In this document: positions 25,619-31,738 of the stretch, piece after piece
Numbering within the stretch: position 1 is the stretch's first letter
How the letters are laid out: each line of letters begins with the position of its first letter
NCBI GenBank assembly: GCA_002373595.1
Contig: DFKT01000101.1
Location: 1 to 36,712 of the forward strand
Length of the DNA stretch: 36,712 nucleotides
Source: Lachnospiraceae bacterium UBA3638
GTDB lineage: Bacteria; Bacillota; Clostridia; Lachnospirales; Lachnospiraceae
Direction: 5' to 3'
Notes under the pieces: model-generated
What the model was told of the DNA's origin: nothing
Seen by the model: only the letters and a program-made list of their open reading frames with translations
Database searches by the model: none
Position numbers and translations under genes: made by a program

Positions 25619-25702
25619 ATGACTATGCTTGATCTTATTGCTGTAATCAGCTTTGCTGCTACGGTATTTGAATTAGGATATATGTTCGGCAAAAGAAAAT
25701 AA
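25619..25702 (+). CDS. Type I toxin peptide, small hydrophobic (holin-like toxin family)
   Basis: A 27-residue peptide: MTMLDLIAVISFAATVFELG followed by a short end with the basic tail GKRK. It has one predicted membrane helix and a positively charged C-terminus, the pattern of membrane-acting type I toxins in Firmicutes (putative holin-like toxins). AAAGGAGGG lies 8-9 nt before this ATG; an in-frame ATG at 25613 is too close to it. The stop codon lies inside the stem of a bidirectional terminator. A convergent antisense RNA starts downstream. Arrangement and peptide together support the call; toxicity is inferred. Confidence 0.72.
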   Translation: MTMLDLIAVISFAATVFELGYMFGKRK

Positions 25703-25772
25703 CCGCCCCCCTGCAAGGAATGCGGTTATTTTAACCTAAATCTGTAGGGCTGACCGTCTATCGGTAGCACCT
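25690..25772 (-). ncRNA. Antisense RNA (type I antitoxin) to the toxin mRNA
   Basis: Predicted from a perfect promoter on the minus strand and the shared terminator; expected length about 80 nt. It is complementary to the end of the toxin frame and to the terminator. Its 5' end (GGTGCTACCGATAGACGGT) repeats the 5' end of the toxin mRNA, and its CTACCGA can pair with TCGGTAG in the mRNA leader (25552-25558). The layout resembles the par locus of plasmid pAD1: convergent RNAs, shared terminator, 5' repeats. Ends are estimated. Confidence 0.68.
25696..25732. terminator. Bidirectional terminator shared by toxin mRNA and antisense RNA
   Basis: AAAATAACCGC (25696-25706) and GCGGTTATTTT (25722-25732) form a perfect 11-bp stem with a 15-nt C-rich loop. 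Read from either side the arm ends in U-rich sequence, so both convergent RNAs can end here and overlap by about 40 nt. Confidence 0.8.
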
Positions 25773-25778
25773 ATGTCG

Positions 25779-25807
25779 ATTATAGGTTAAGGGTTTATTT
25801 TTGTCAA
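25779..25807 (-). promoter_or_regulatory. Consensus promoter of the antisense RNA
   Basis: On the minus strand, TTGACA (25807-25802), exactly 17 bp, then TATAAT (25784-25779): a perfect sigma-A consensus. It is stronger than the toxin promoter, as expected for an antitoxin RNA. Confidence 0.85.
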
Positions 25808-25824
25808 ATTACAAAGGATAAAAA

Positions 25825-25977
25825 ATGCATATAGGAAGTTTAAATGATTCAGCGGCTGTAAAGGCACAGTATGCAACGTCGAAGGGATTGGATATAAGGA
25901 TCGGGCTACACGATAAATATTCCACGAATAAGCTGGGATACGGTAATTGGCTCGTTTCCAACACCGGAAGAAACTGA
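25825..25977 (+). pseudogene. N-terminal remnant of a SAM-dependent methyltransferase-like gene
   Basis: A 50-codon frame with an AAAGGA ribosome site. The product contains AAVKAQYATSKGLDIRI, HDKYSTN and YGNWLV, which resembles the start of class I methyltransferases with a Y..ssnLd.RI.lH.kYS.nk.g...W pattern (recalled). It ends in a stop right after the junction with the next fragment, before any SAM-binding loop, so it cannot be functional. The family call is moderate; truncation is clear if the family is right. Confidence 0.5.
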
Positions 25978-26224
25978 ACTAATCAGAACTAAACTGGCGG
26001 AAACCACGCAGGATGATTACGACAAACTGATCCAGCTCTGTGATGCTATCTCAGGTGCAGAAGGCGTGATGGATATCATCGACAGGATGACAGATGTAAA
26101 AAATCGCTATGGTGATTATGAACAGTCCAAATGGGATACCAATCTCGCGTTAAAAGCGTACTTCGAAGATCGTATGGGTATGGATTTATACGAAGCGGTC
26201 GATAAAGAACATTTTAGGCCTTGA
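25961..26224 (+). pseudogene. C-terminal remnant of an HD-domain-type protein
   Basis: An open frame without its own start, shifted by one base relative to the methyltransferase fragment that it abuts. It encodes TPEETELIRTKLAETTQDDY, then KLIQLCDAISGAEGV, IDRMTDVKNRYGDY and ALKAYFEDRMGMDLYEA, then stops. I read it as the end of a small HD-domain hydrolase of a type common in Lachnospiraceae (recalled, not searched). The out-of-frame join at about 25955-25961 points to a deletion that fused two neighbouring genes. Confidence 0.5.
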
Positions 26225-26258
26225 TGTATTCGGTATGTATAATATGGATTTGCGTTTT

Positions 26259-26295
26259 CTCAGGTATTCCCACTTTGGCGGTGGGAACGCCTGAG
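26259..26295. repeat. Strong hairpin at the 3' end of the kinase gene
   Basis: CTCAGG-ta-TTCCCAC, a 7-nt loop, GTGGGAA-cg-CCTGAG: a 15-bp stem with one 2-bp mismatch. It lies just beyond the kinase stop codon. There is no T-run on either side, so it is not a standard terminator. The right arm GGTGGGAACGC recurs at 27926-27936 on the other side of the kinase/HTH pair. Confidence 0.7.
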
Positions 26296-26315
26296 AATTC
26301 TTTAGTTATAATTGT

Positions 26316-27395
26316 TTATGATGCAATTGCCACCAAGAAATATAAAATCATTGCAAATGCTAGAAATATCAGTATGTCGAGAAATAAGACGGCGATTATA
26401 CGTAAAAGGACATTTTGGGTTCGACAAGGTGGGAAACTCATTTGTATATTCAGGTAATTAGAAGATACAAATATGATTGATAAGAAGAACAGCAGAATTC
26501 CAATTCTTTCTATCATGAGCACGACACCTGAGTCTGTTGTACTGCTCATGGAAAGGCATATCCAAAACAATGATGCGTATCCTATGCCGGACAAAATCAT
26601 GCTAAGCGGTGAGAGACTACGAAAACCCGGAGGAAGGAATTTTGTCCATTCGGGTTTATTAGACCGGTTATTGTTTGGAAGTTTGGATTTGTTAAGCACA
26701 CGGAGAATAGAATCTACGTCTTTATAACGCTCCTTGGCATCCAGTTTGGTACATTTGGATATAATGGATTCAAACTCGGAATCATAGGACTTTCCTTGTG
26801 GAATCATATGAGATGTAAGTTCTTTGAGCAACATTCCGATAGCATATATATCGGTTTGAGGAGTGGAAATTCCAAAACCGTACTGTTCCGGAGCAGCATA
26901 GCCTTTTGTGCCCAGAAGAGAAGTGTCCTCATCCTTTTGATTTGAATAATATTTTGCGGCATTGAAATCAAGAAGATACACTTCGCCGGACGGTGATAAT
27001 ATAATGTTGGATGGCTTGATATCGCGGTGTATGATTTCGGGATTGCAGTTGTGAAGATCTTTTATGATCAAGCATAGTTGTGAGATGATATTTTTAATTT
27101 GGATTTCATTAAAGTGTGTACCATGAGAAAGAAGATCCTCCAAAGTGTCACCGGAAATGTAATCTTCAATAATTTCAAGACTGTTAGCATTTTCGTATAA
27201 AGCATGTATTCTGGGCGTATGCAGAATGGGATTGCTGAGAAGATAGTCGTATATGGATTTGTTATATACATCAAGAATCTTTTTGATAAAAATTTTGCCG
27301 GTTTGGATATGCTGGACGATATAGACTTTATGATCTTCACTGATGGTGGCGATATCCTTGTAATAAGATACAGATAATCTTGAAGCGATGTCCAT
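26316..27395 (-). CDS. Membrane-anchored eukaryotic-type Ser/Thr protein kinase
   Basis: A 359-residue protein. Residues 10-235 are a protein kinase domain: lysine in KIFIKKI (38-39), catalytic loop HRDIKPSN (123-130), metal-binding DFNAAK (143-148, DFN in place of DFG), activation segment GTKGYAAPEQYG (162-173) and DIYAIGMLL. After a polar linker with WTKFLPPGFRSLSP, three hydrophobic segments follow (about 264-283, 292-312, 330-357), so the kinase domain is cytoplasmic and held by its C-terminus. No PASTA or FHA domain is present. AAAGGA (within 27408-27403) lies 6 nt before the ATG at 27395; the upstream ATG at 27410 has no site. It is divergent from the next gene with only a 56-bp gap. 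Substrate unknown; the divergent protein is the obvious candidate. Confidence 0.85.
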   Translation of the reverse strand: MDIASRLSVSYYKDIATISEDHKVYIVQHIQTGKIFIKKILDVYNKSIYDYLLSNPILHTPRIHALYENANSLEIIEDYISGDTLEDLLSHGTHFNEIQIKNIISQLCLIIKDLHNCNPEIIHRDIKPSNIILSPSGEVYLLDFNAAKYYSNQKDEDTSLLGTKGYAAPEQYGFGISTPQTDIYAIGMLLKELTSHMIPQGKSYDSEFESIISKCTKLDAKERYKDVDSILRVLNKSKLPNNNRSNKPEWTKFLPPGFRSLSPLSMILSGIGYASLFWICLSMSSTTDSGVVLMIERIGILLFFLSIIFVSSNYLNIQMSFPPCRTQNVLLRIIAVLFLDILIFLAFAMILYFLVAIAS

Positions 27396-27451
27396 AAGAT
27401 GTCCTTTCATACGATCAATATAGAAGCATTATAGCAGAGGAATTGCAAACT

Positions 27452-27913
27452 ATGAATATGAAAAAAACAGAAGATTTGGAAAAAATATTAGGATCAACAC
27501 ATATAGATAAGTTTAATGAATATATTTCGGATAACAAAGACAGTATATTATCGTCTGAAAGGCCTTTCTCTGAATACATAAGAGGAAAGATAAAAGAGAA
27601 AGGCCTCTTACAGCAGGATGTATTTTTGGATGCTGATATTCCCGAGGGATATGGGTATAAGTTGATCACGGAAGAAAAGCATACAAGGCAGAGGGATATT
27701 ATTCTGCGCCTATGTTATGCTGCGAAACTGTCGTTGGATGAAACACAGAAGGCTCTGAAATATTACAGAATGCCGGAATTGTACGCGAAGATTCCCAGAG
27801 ATGCATTGATCATGGTGGCTTTTAATGAACGCCCGGGAAGTATCATAGATGTTAATTCTTTTCTCAAAAGCAATGGTATGGATGTTCTAAGATCTAGTGG
27901 CGTGCAGGAATAA
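27452..27913 (+). CDS. Small HTH-like (XRE-like) protein paired with the kinase
   Basis: A 153-residue protein. After a charged N-terminal part, residues about 35-95 read like an XRE-type helix-turn-helix: FSEYIRGKIKEKGLLQQDVF, a short turn, GYKLITEEKHTRQRDIILRL, then AAKLSLDETQKAL. The C-terminal part (ALKYYRMPELYAKIPRDALI and after) is not recognized. The ATG at 27452 has GAGG 11 nt upstream; a TTG at 27443 is closer to the site than usual. It is divergent from the kinase and could repress the shared region, be phosphorylated by the kinase, or both. The pairing is inference from position. Confidence 0.62.
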   Translation: MNMKKTEDLEKILGSTHIDKFNEYISDNKDSILSSERPFSEYIRGKIKEKGLLQQDVFLDADIPEGYGYKLITEEKHTRQRDIILRLCYAAKLSLDETQKALKYYRMPELYAKIPRDALIMVAFNERPGSIIDVNSFLKSNGMDVLRSSGVQE

Positions 27914-27936
27914 TTCCACCGCTACGGTGGGAACGC
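27914..27936 (+). repeat. Hairpin after the HTH-like gene, related to the one at 26259-26295
   Basis: TTCCACC-gctac-GGTGGGAA (one bulged G) follows directly on the stop codon. It shares GGTGGGAACGC with the hairpin beyond the kinase gene, in the same orientation. It may weakly end transcription, although no T-run follows. Confidence 0.5.
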
Positions 27937-28005
27937 ACGCATTCTCTTTGTGTTAGAATTCTTTTCGGTTTTCAGGTTACAGGATAATTGAAAGAGACGG
28001 GGTGT

Positions 28006-28413
28006 ATGAGACGGAGGTGGATGCTCCTGGGAGTGATCATTCCTTTACTGGTGGGAATGATGATATATTATTTGTTTTTCCCGGAAGTTATCTTTGTGAA
28101 AACGATAGACAGACTGTTGGGTATATCATTTCACGTACCTTTAAAAACACAAATAATATATTTGAAAGTGGTGAGATGGTATTTTCTCGACATCTTATGG
28201 GCAGTGGCTTTTACGGCTCTTGTATTGGCACTGTTTGGAATCAATAAGACCACTGTATCCTGTATTGTTTCTTTTGAACTGATCATGGAGACTATACAGA
28301 TTGCACCAAGTGTAAAAGGGACATTTGACGTCTGCGATATATTTTTCGAATTGATCGCAAGCGTCCTGGTCATATATCTATACAAAAGGAGAATGAGAAA
28401 TGAGAAAGACTAG
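28006..28413 (+). CDS. VanZ-like membrane protein
   Basis: A 135-residue protein with four hydrophobic segments (about 4-22, 50-75, 80-98, 108-128) and the VanZ-type stretch SFELIMETIQIAPSVKGTFD followed by VCDIFFELIASVL. VanZ-like proteins are small integral membrane proteins; one confers low-level teicoplanin resistance, but most have unknown roles. The ATG at 28006 follows GACGGGG; a TTG at 27988 and an ATG at 28021 (after GGAGGTGG) are alternatives. The 3' end overlaps the next gene by 14 bp. Confidence 0.7.
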   Translation: MRRRWMLLGVIIPLLVGMMIYYLFFPEVIFVKTIDRLLGISFHVPLKTQIIYLKVVRWYFLDILWAVAFTALVLALFGINKTTVSCIVSFELIMETIQIAPSVKGTFDVCDIFFELIASVLVIYLYKRRMRNEKD

Positions 28414-29221
28414 TTTTTGGGGACTTGCTGTTGTGATGAGTGTTTTTGCTGCGTTTTCTTTAGGCAGCGGATCATCTGAACCGACATCGACAGAGTCGGT
28501 CAAAATTGAAAGTGATAATTCTGCAAGCGGTAAGAGTGATGGTACTTCAGATTCTTCTTCAGATAAAAATGAAGATAACTCGAAGGCAGATTCCGAAGGG
28601 GACGTGCAATATGAGATAACCGATACGAGTTTTGAGTACTATACGAATTCAATCGGAAGTATTGAATACTACGGTTATGTGGAAATCACAAATACGGGAA
28701 GCTGCAATATTTATCTTAAGGATGCGACATTTGATCTTGAGGATGATAACGAGCATCTTCTTCAATCGGATAGCTTTATAAGCAGTGCACCTTCAGTAAT
28801 CAAGCCGGGAGAAAAAGGATACTTTTATAATGGACTTGGATCAAATTTAATCGATGATGGTGTGTCGCTTGATAATGGTATAAATCTTGTTCCCCAGATA
28901 AAGGTTATGAAGGCTACAGGCGAACCGACCAGATTTGAGGTAACAGATACCGAACTAAGAGAAGGAAACTATGGTTCTCCTAAAGTAACCGGAAGGATAG
29001 TAAATGATACCACAGAAGATGTTGGCTATCTGTATATAAATGTAATATTCTACGATGCAAACGGAAAAGTTCTTGCAATCACAGGAACCAGCGTAACAGA
29101 TCTCACGGCAGGCGGAAAAACAAGCTTTGAATGTGATGCAATGTTTGCCAATGAAAATGCGTCGATGAGTTCTATCGCTGATTACAAAGTTATAGCAGAA
29201 GAGACATATATGCAGTTTTGA
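28400..29221 (+). CDS. Secreted/anchored protein with two FxLYD-like beta domains
   Basis: A 273-residue protein. It begins with a signal-like segment (RKTSFWGLAVVMSVFAAFSLG) without a lipobox cysteine, so it is secreted or N-terminally anchored rather than a lipoprotein. A Ser/Asp/Lys linker (about 25-70) follows. Residues about 72-170 form one beta-rich domain (YEITDTSFEYY, GYVEITNTG, IKPGEKGYFY). Residues about 178-270 form a second one with the FxLYD pattern (GRIVNDTTEDVGYLYINVIF, LTAGGKTSFE). AAAGGAG (28384-28390) is the ribosome site. Overlap with the VanZ-like gene indicates one transcript, closed by a strong terminator. Confidence 0.75.
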   Translation: MRKTSFWGLAVVMSVFAAFSLGSGSSEPTSTESVKIESDNSASGKSDGTSDSSSDKNEDNSKADSEGDVQYEITDTSFEYYTNSIGSIEYYGYVEITNTGSCNIYLKDATFDLEDDNEHLLQSDSFISSAPSVIKPGEKGYFYNGLGSNLIDDGVSLDNGINLVPQIKVMKATGEPTRFEVTDTELREGNYGSPKVTGRIVNDTTEDVGYLYINVIFYDANGKVLAITGTSVTDLTAGGKTSFECDAMFANENASMSSIADYKVIAEETYMQF

Positions 29222-29237
29222 TCTTTGGAGTTTGAAG

Positions 29238-29267
29238 CGCTCGTCCCTCATAGGACGAGCGTTTTTT
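29238..29267 (+). terminator. Strong intrinsic terminator
   Basis: CGCTCGTCC (29238-29246), 6-nt loop, GGACGAGCG (29253-29261), then TTTTTT. It ends the VanZ-FxLYD transcript. Confidence 0.93.
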
Positions 29268-29289
29268 AATACACAAACACTTGTTCGGC

Positions 29290-29369
29290 AAAAGAAAATA
29301 ACCGCCCCCAGCCAGGTTACGGTTATTTTTTGACTTACAACTTGGGCTGACCGTCTATCGGTAGCACCT
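29290..29369 (-). ncRNA. Orphan antitoxin RNA of the deleted copy
   Basis: Predicted from the retained minus-strand promoter and terminator. Its 5' end again starts GGTGCTACCGATAGACGGT seven bases after TATAAT. It has no toxin of its own. Complementarity to the intact toxin's 3' end and leader suggests it could act in trans. Ends are estimated. Confidence 0.6.
29295..29331. terminator. Terminator of the orphan antitoxin RNA
   Basis: AAAATAACCG (29295-29304) and CGGTTATTTT (29320-29329), a perfect 10-bp stem with a changed loop compared with the first copy. T-runs on both sides. Confidence 0.75.
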
Positions 29370-29375
29370 GATTTT

Positions 29376-29404
29376 ATTATAGATTAGGCACATCTCTTTG
29401 TCAA
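29376..29404 (-). promoter_or_regulatory. Consensus promoter of the orphan antisense RNA
   Basis: On the minus strand TTGACA (29404-29399), 17 bp, TATAAT (29381-29376), again perfect. The spacer differs in most positions from the first copy while both boxes are kept, which argues for selection on the promoter. Confidence 0.85.
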
Positions 29405-29417
29405 ATAAATCAAAAAC

Positions 29418-29702
29418 TCAGATTATCCGTCCAAGTACGGTATTGTAGCCGCCTTTGCCGTAATTGAGGGCGCGGGCGACACGGCTGATGGTAGCGGTCG
29501 AAGCACCGGTCTTGACCGAAATGTCCTGATAAGTCTCGCGATTTTGAAGCATACGCGCAACTTCAAGACGCTGGGACATGCTCTTAAGCTCGGCGACAGT
29601 CAAAAGATCGTCAAAAAAAGCAGCGGCTTCATCTCTTGATTTAAGTGAGAGAACCGCGTCTATAAGAAAATCTACCGATGATGAATCCAACTTATCCTTC
29701 AT
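29418..29702 (-). CDS. YerC/YecD family TrpR-like regulator
   Basis: A 94-residue TrpR-superfamily DNA-binding protein: AFFDDLLTVAELKSMSQRLE, VARMLQNRETYQDISVKTGA and STATISRVARALNYG form the helix-turn-helix. The ATG at 29702 gives a start (MKDKLDSSSVDFLID) that fits the family; a TTG at 29741 would add 13 residues, and neither has a clear ribosome site. The family is also found near pcrA in Bacillus, as here. Regulatory target unknown. It is divergent from the DUF1836 gene and may regulate it. Confidence 0.85.
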   Translation of the reverse strand: MKDKLDSSSVDFLIDAVLSLKSRDEAAAFFDDLLTVAELKSMSQRLEVARMLQNRETYQDISVKTGASTATISRVARALNYGKGGYNTVLGRII

Positions 29703-29744
29703 AGCGTTTAAAATTTTATCACTTATCACTTTTGGTTTCAAGTC

Positions 29745-29773
29745 TTGCGGGGAAGAGCGTATTTTTGTATAAT
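29745..29773 (+). promoter_or_regulatory. Promoter placing the start site at the ATG (leaderless)
   Basis: TTGCGG (29745-29750), 17 bp, TATAAT (29768-29773). With a usual 6-8 bp distance, transcription starts at about 29780-29781, which is the ATG of the DUF1836 gene. No Shine-Dalgarno sequence is present before this ATG. Confidence 0.65.
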
Positions 29774-29780
29774 CTTACCT

Positions 29781-30389
29781 ATGGGCGATAGAGACGGATT
29801 TGAAAAATCAATAGAGCGCGCAATGGCCGATCTGTCGAGACTTGAGCTCGTTTCGCCGGACGATTTTCCCACCATGGATCTGTATATGGACCAGGTTACG
29901 ACCTTTATGGAGAGGACATTTAAGAACACTCTCAGGGATCCCGATGCGGACAAGGTCCTGACCAAGACGATGATCAACAATTACGCGAAAAACGACCTCA
30001 TCGCGCCGCCCGTAAGGAAGAAATACAGCAGAGAGCATCTCTTTGAATTGATGTTTATATACTATTTCAAGAGTTTCCTCTCGATAAGTGATATACAGAC
30101 ACTCCTCGGACCCATGACTGAGCGGTTTTTCGGGGACGACAGCGAGTATGATGTGAGCGAAGTCTACTCGGAGATGAGGAACCTGGGGCGCGGAGCCAGA
30201 GCCAAGCTTAAGGGTGACCTCGATGAGAGAGTACAGAAGATGGCCGGCGCGTACAAGGATGCACCCGAAGATCTCAGGGATTATCTCAGAAAATTCGCTT
30301 TTATCTGCGAGCTCGGCTATGATATCTTTCTGCGAAAGACTATCATAGAAAGTTTAATAGATGAAATGGAAAACGAAGAGCAAGAATAA
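29781..30389 (+). CDS. DUF1836 protein, MerR-like HTH
   Basis: A 202-residue protein. The core LTKTMINNYAKNDLIAPPVR, KKYSREHLFELMFIYYFKSF and LSISDIQTLLGPM is the DUF1836 pattern, a winged-helix related to MerR. The N-terminal part with DDFPTMDLYMDQVTTFME fits known members, which supports the ATG at 29781. The next gene starts 14 nt downstream with its own strong ribosome site. Function of the family is unknown; DNA binding is inferred from the fold. Confidence 0.85.
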   Translation: MGDRDGFEKSIERAMADLSRLELVSPDDFPTMDLYMDQVTTFMERTFKNTLRDPDADKVLTKTMINNYAKNDLIAPPVRKKYSREHLFELMFIYYFKSFLSISDIQTLLGPMTERFFGDDSEYDVSEVYSEMRNLGRGARAKLKGDLDERVQKMAGAYKDAPEDLRDYLRKFAFICELGYDIFLRKTIIESLIDEMENEEQE

Positions 30390-30403
30390 GGAGGGTATCA
30401 AAA

Positions 30404-31738
30404 ATGGGTATTATTGCAGCTGCGAAGGATTCTATATCCGGACTCTTGGCCGATCAGTGGAGGGAGTATTTCTACTGTGATTCACTTCCCGACGGCGTAC
30501 TTATGAGAAAGGGAACTCCCCGCAACAAGAACAACAAGGGCAACGACAATATCATTTCCAACGGCTCCATCATCGCGGTTAACGAGGGACAGTGCGCTAT
30601 CATCGTAGATCAGGGCGCTATCGTTGATGTTATCGCACAGGCAGGTGAGTTCGTATATGATACCTCCACAGAGCCTACGCTTCTCTACGGAGATCTCGGC
30701 GAAAATATCAAGAAGAGCTTTGAGACTTTCGGAAGAAGATTCACCTTTGGCGGAGATACCGGCAAGGATCAGAGAGTATACTTCTTCAATACCAAGATCA
30801 TCCTCAACAACCTCTTCGGAACCAAGAATCCCGTTCCCTTCAGAGTTGTTGATATGAACATCGGACTTGATATCGATACCAGCGTTAAGTGTAACGGTGA
30901 GTACAGCTTCAGACTTGTAGACCCCATTCTTTTCTACAAGAATATCGCTGCCAACGTTGCTGACGAGTACAAGACTCAGGAACTTACCGATCGTATGAGA
31001 GCGGAGATCGTTGATGCGCTCCGTCCCGCATTCGGCAAGATCTCCGATATGGGTATCCGTTACAGTCAGATCACCAATCACAACGACGAGATGAAGCAGG
31101 CTCTCTCCGATGCACTTAAGGGCATCTGGCTTGATGAGAGAGGAATCGAGCTTCACACCGTTAAGATCGGCGACGTCATCCTTTCCAAGGAAGACGAGCA
31201 GATGATCAAGGATCTCCAGAAGACCGCTGTTTATCGCAGTGCTGATATGAGAGCAGCTAACCTCAATGTAGCTACCGGACAGGCTATGGTAGATGCAGCA
31301 AACAATACCGCTACCGGACCTATGTTCGCATTTGCCGGAATGAACATGGCAGGAGCAGCCGGAATGGCAGCAAATGCAGGAAACGAAGCAGCAGCAAACG
31401 CTATGGGACCTGCACAGAATCATTACACTGTAGGCGGCGGAGCAGTAGCCGGCGGCGCTGCAAAGGCAGGCTGGAAGTGTGAGTGCGGACAGGATGACAA
31501 TACCGGCAAGTTCTGCGCAGGATGCGGAAAGCCGAAGCCGAGCGATGCAGGATGGACTTGCAGCTGCGGAACCGTCAACCAGGGTAAGTTCTGTCAGAAC
31601 TGCGGAAGCCCCAAGCCGGCAGGAGCACCCATGTATAAGTGCGACAAGTGCGGATGGGAGCCCGAAGATCCTATGAACGTTCCTAAGTTCTGCCCTAACT
31701 GCGGTGATGTATTCGACGAGAACGATATCAAGAAGTAA
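30404..31738 (+). CDS. SPFH-domain protein with three C-terminal zinc ribbons (YdjI-like)
   Basis: A 444-residue protein. Residues about 15-290 are an SPFH/YdjI-like domain (VNEGQCAIIVDQGAIVDVIA, then GEFVYDTSTEPTLLYGD, FNTKIILNNLFGT). An Ala/Met/Gly-rich linker (about 290-355) follows. Three cysteine ribbons close it: WKCECGQ...FCAGCG, WTCSCGT...FCQNCG and YKCDKCGW...FCPNCG. Bacillus YdjI works with a PspA-like protein at the membrane under envelope stress, so a membrane-scaffold role is likely. AAGGAGGG is a near-ideal ribosome site and codon use is biased, which suggests high expression. The stop overlaps pcrA (TAATG). Confidence 0.88.
   Translation: MGIIAAAKDSISGLLADQWREYFYCDSLPDGVLMRKGTPRNKNNKGNDNIISNGSIIAVNEGQCAIIVDQGAIVDVIAQAGEFVYDTSTEPTLLYGDLGENIKKSFETFGRRFTFGGDTGKDQRVYFFNTKIILNNLFGTKNPVPFRVVDMNIGLDIDTSVKCNGEYSFRLVDPILFYKNIAANVADEYKTQELTDRMRAEIVDALRPAFGKISDMGIRYSQITNHNDEMKQALSDALKGIWLDERGIELHTVKIGDVILSKEDEQMIKDLQKTAVYRSADMRAANLNVATGQAMVDAANNTATGPMFAFAGMNMAGAAGMAANAGNEAAANAMGPAQNHYTVGGGAVAGGAAKAGWKCECGQDDNTGKFCAGCGKPKPSDAGWTCSCGTVNQGKFCQNCGSPKPAGAPMYKCDKCGWEPEDPMNVPKFCPNCGDVFDENDIKK

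Larger units (their letters stand above)
29273..29404. repeat. Second, deleted copy of the toxin-antitoxin locus
   Basis: ACAAACACTTGTTCG (29273-29287) matches the toxin promoter region and is joined directly to GGCAAAAGAAAATAACCG, which matches the end of the toxin frame and the terminator. The intervening 179 bp (promoter -10, leader and most of the toxin frame) are missing. Both deletion ends carry TGTTCG in the intact copy (25504-25509 and 25683-25688). A 26-bp block from GGGCTGACCG to GGTAGCACCT and the antisense promoter are retained. Confidence 0.85.

Noticed and set aside
26221..26457. 78-aa plus-strand frame after the HD remnant
   Set aside because: Runs through the strong hairpin and then overlaps the kinase 3' end in antisense; no ribosome site.
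26958..26975. DFN instead of DFG in the kinase as a sign of a pseudokinase
   Set aside because: The metal-binding Asp, HRD loop and lysine are present, and DFN is common among Firmicutes kinases of this type.
30482..31423. 313-aa open frame on the minus strand
   Set aside because: Antisense to the SPFH gene; Cys/Ser-rich nonsense composition and no ribosome site.
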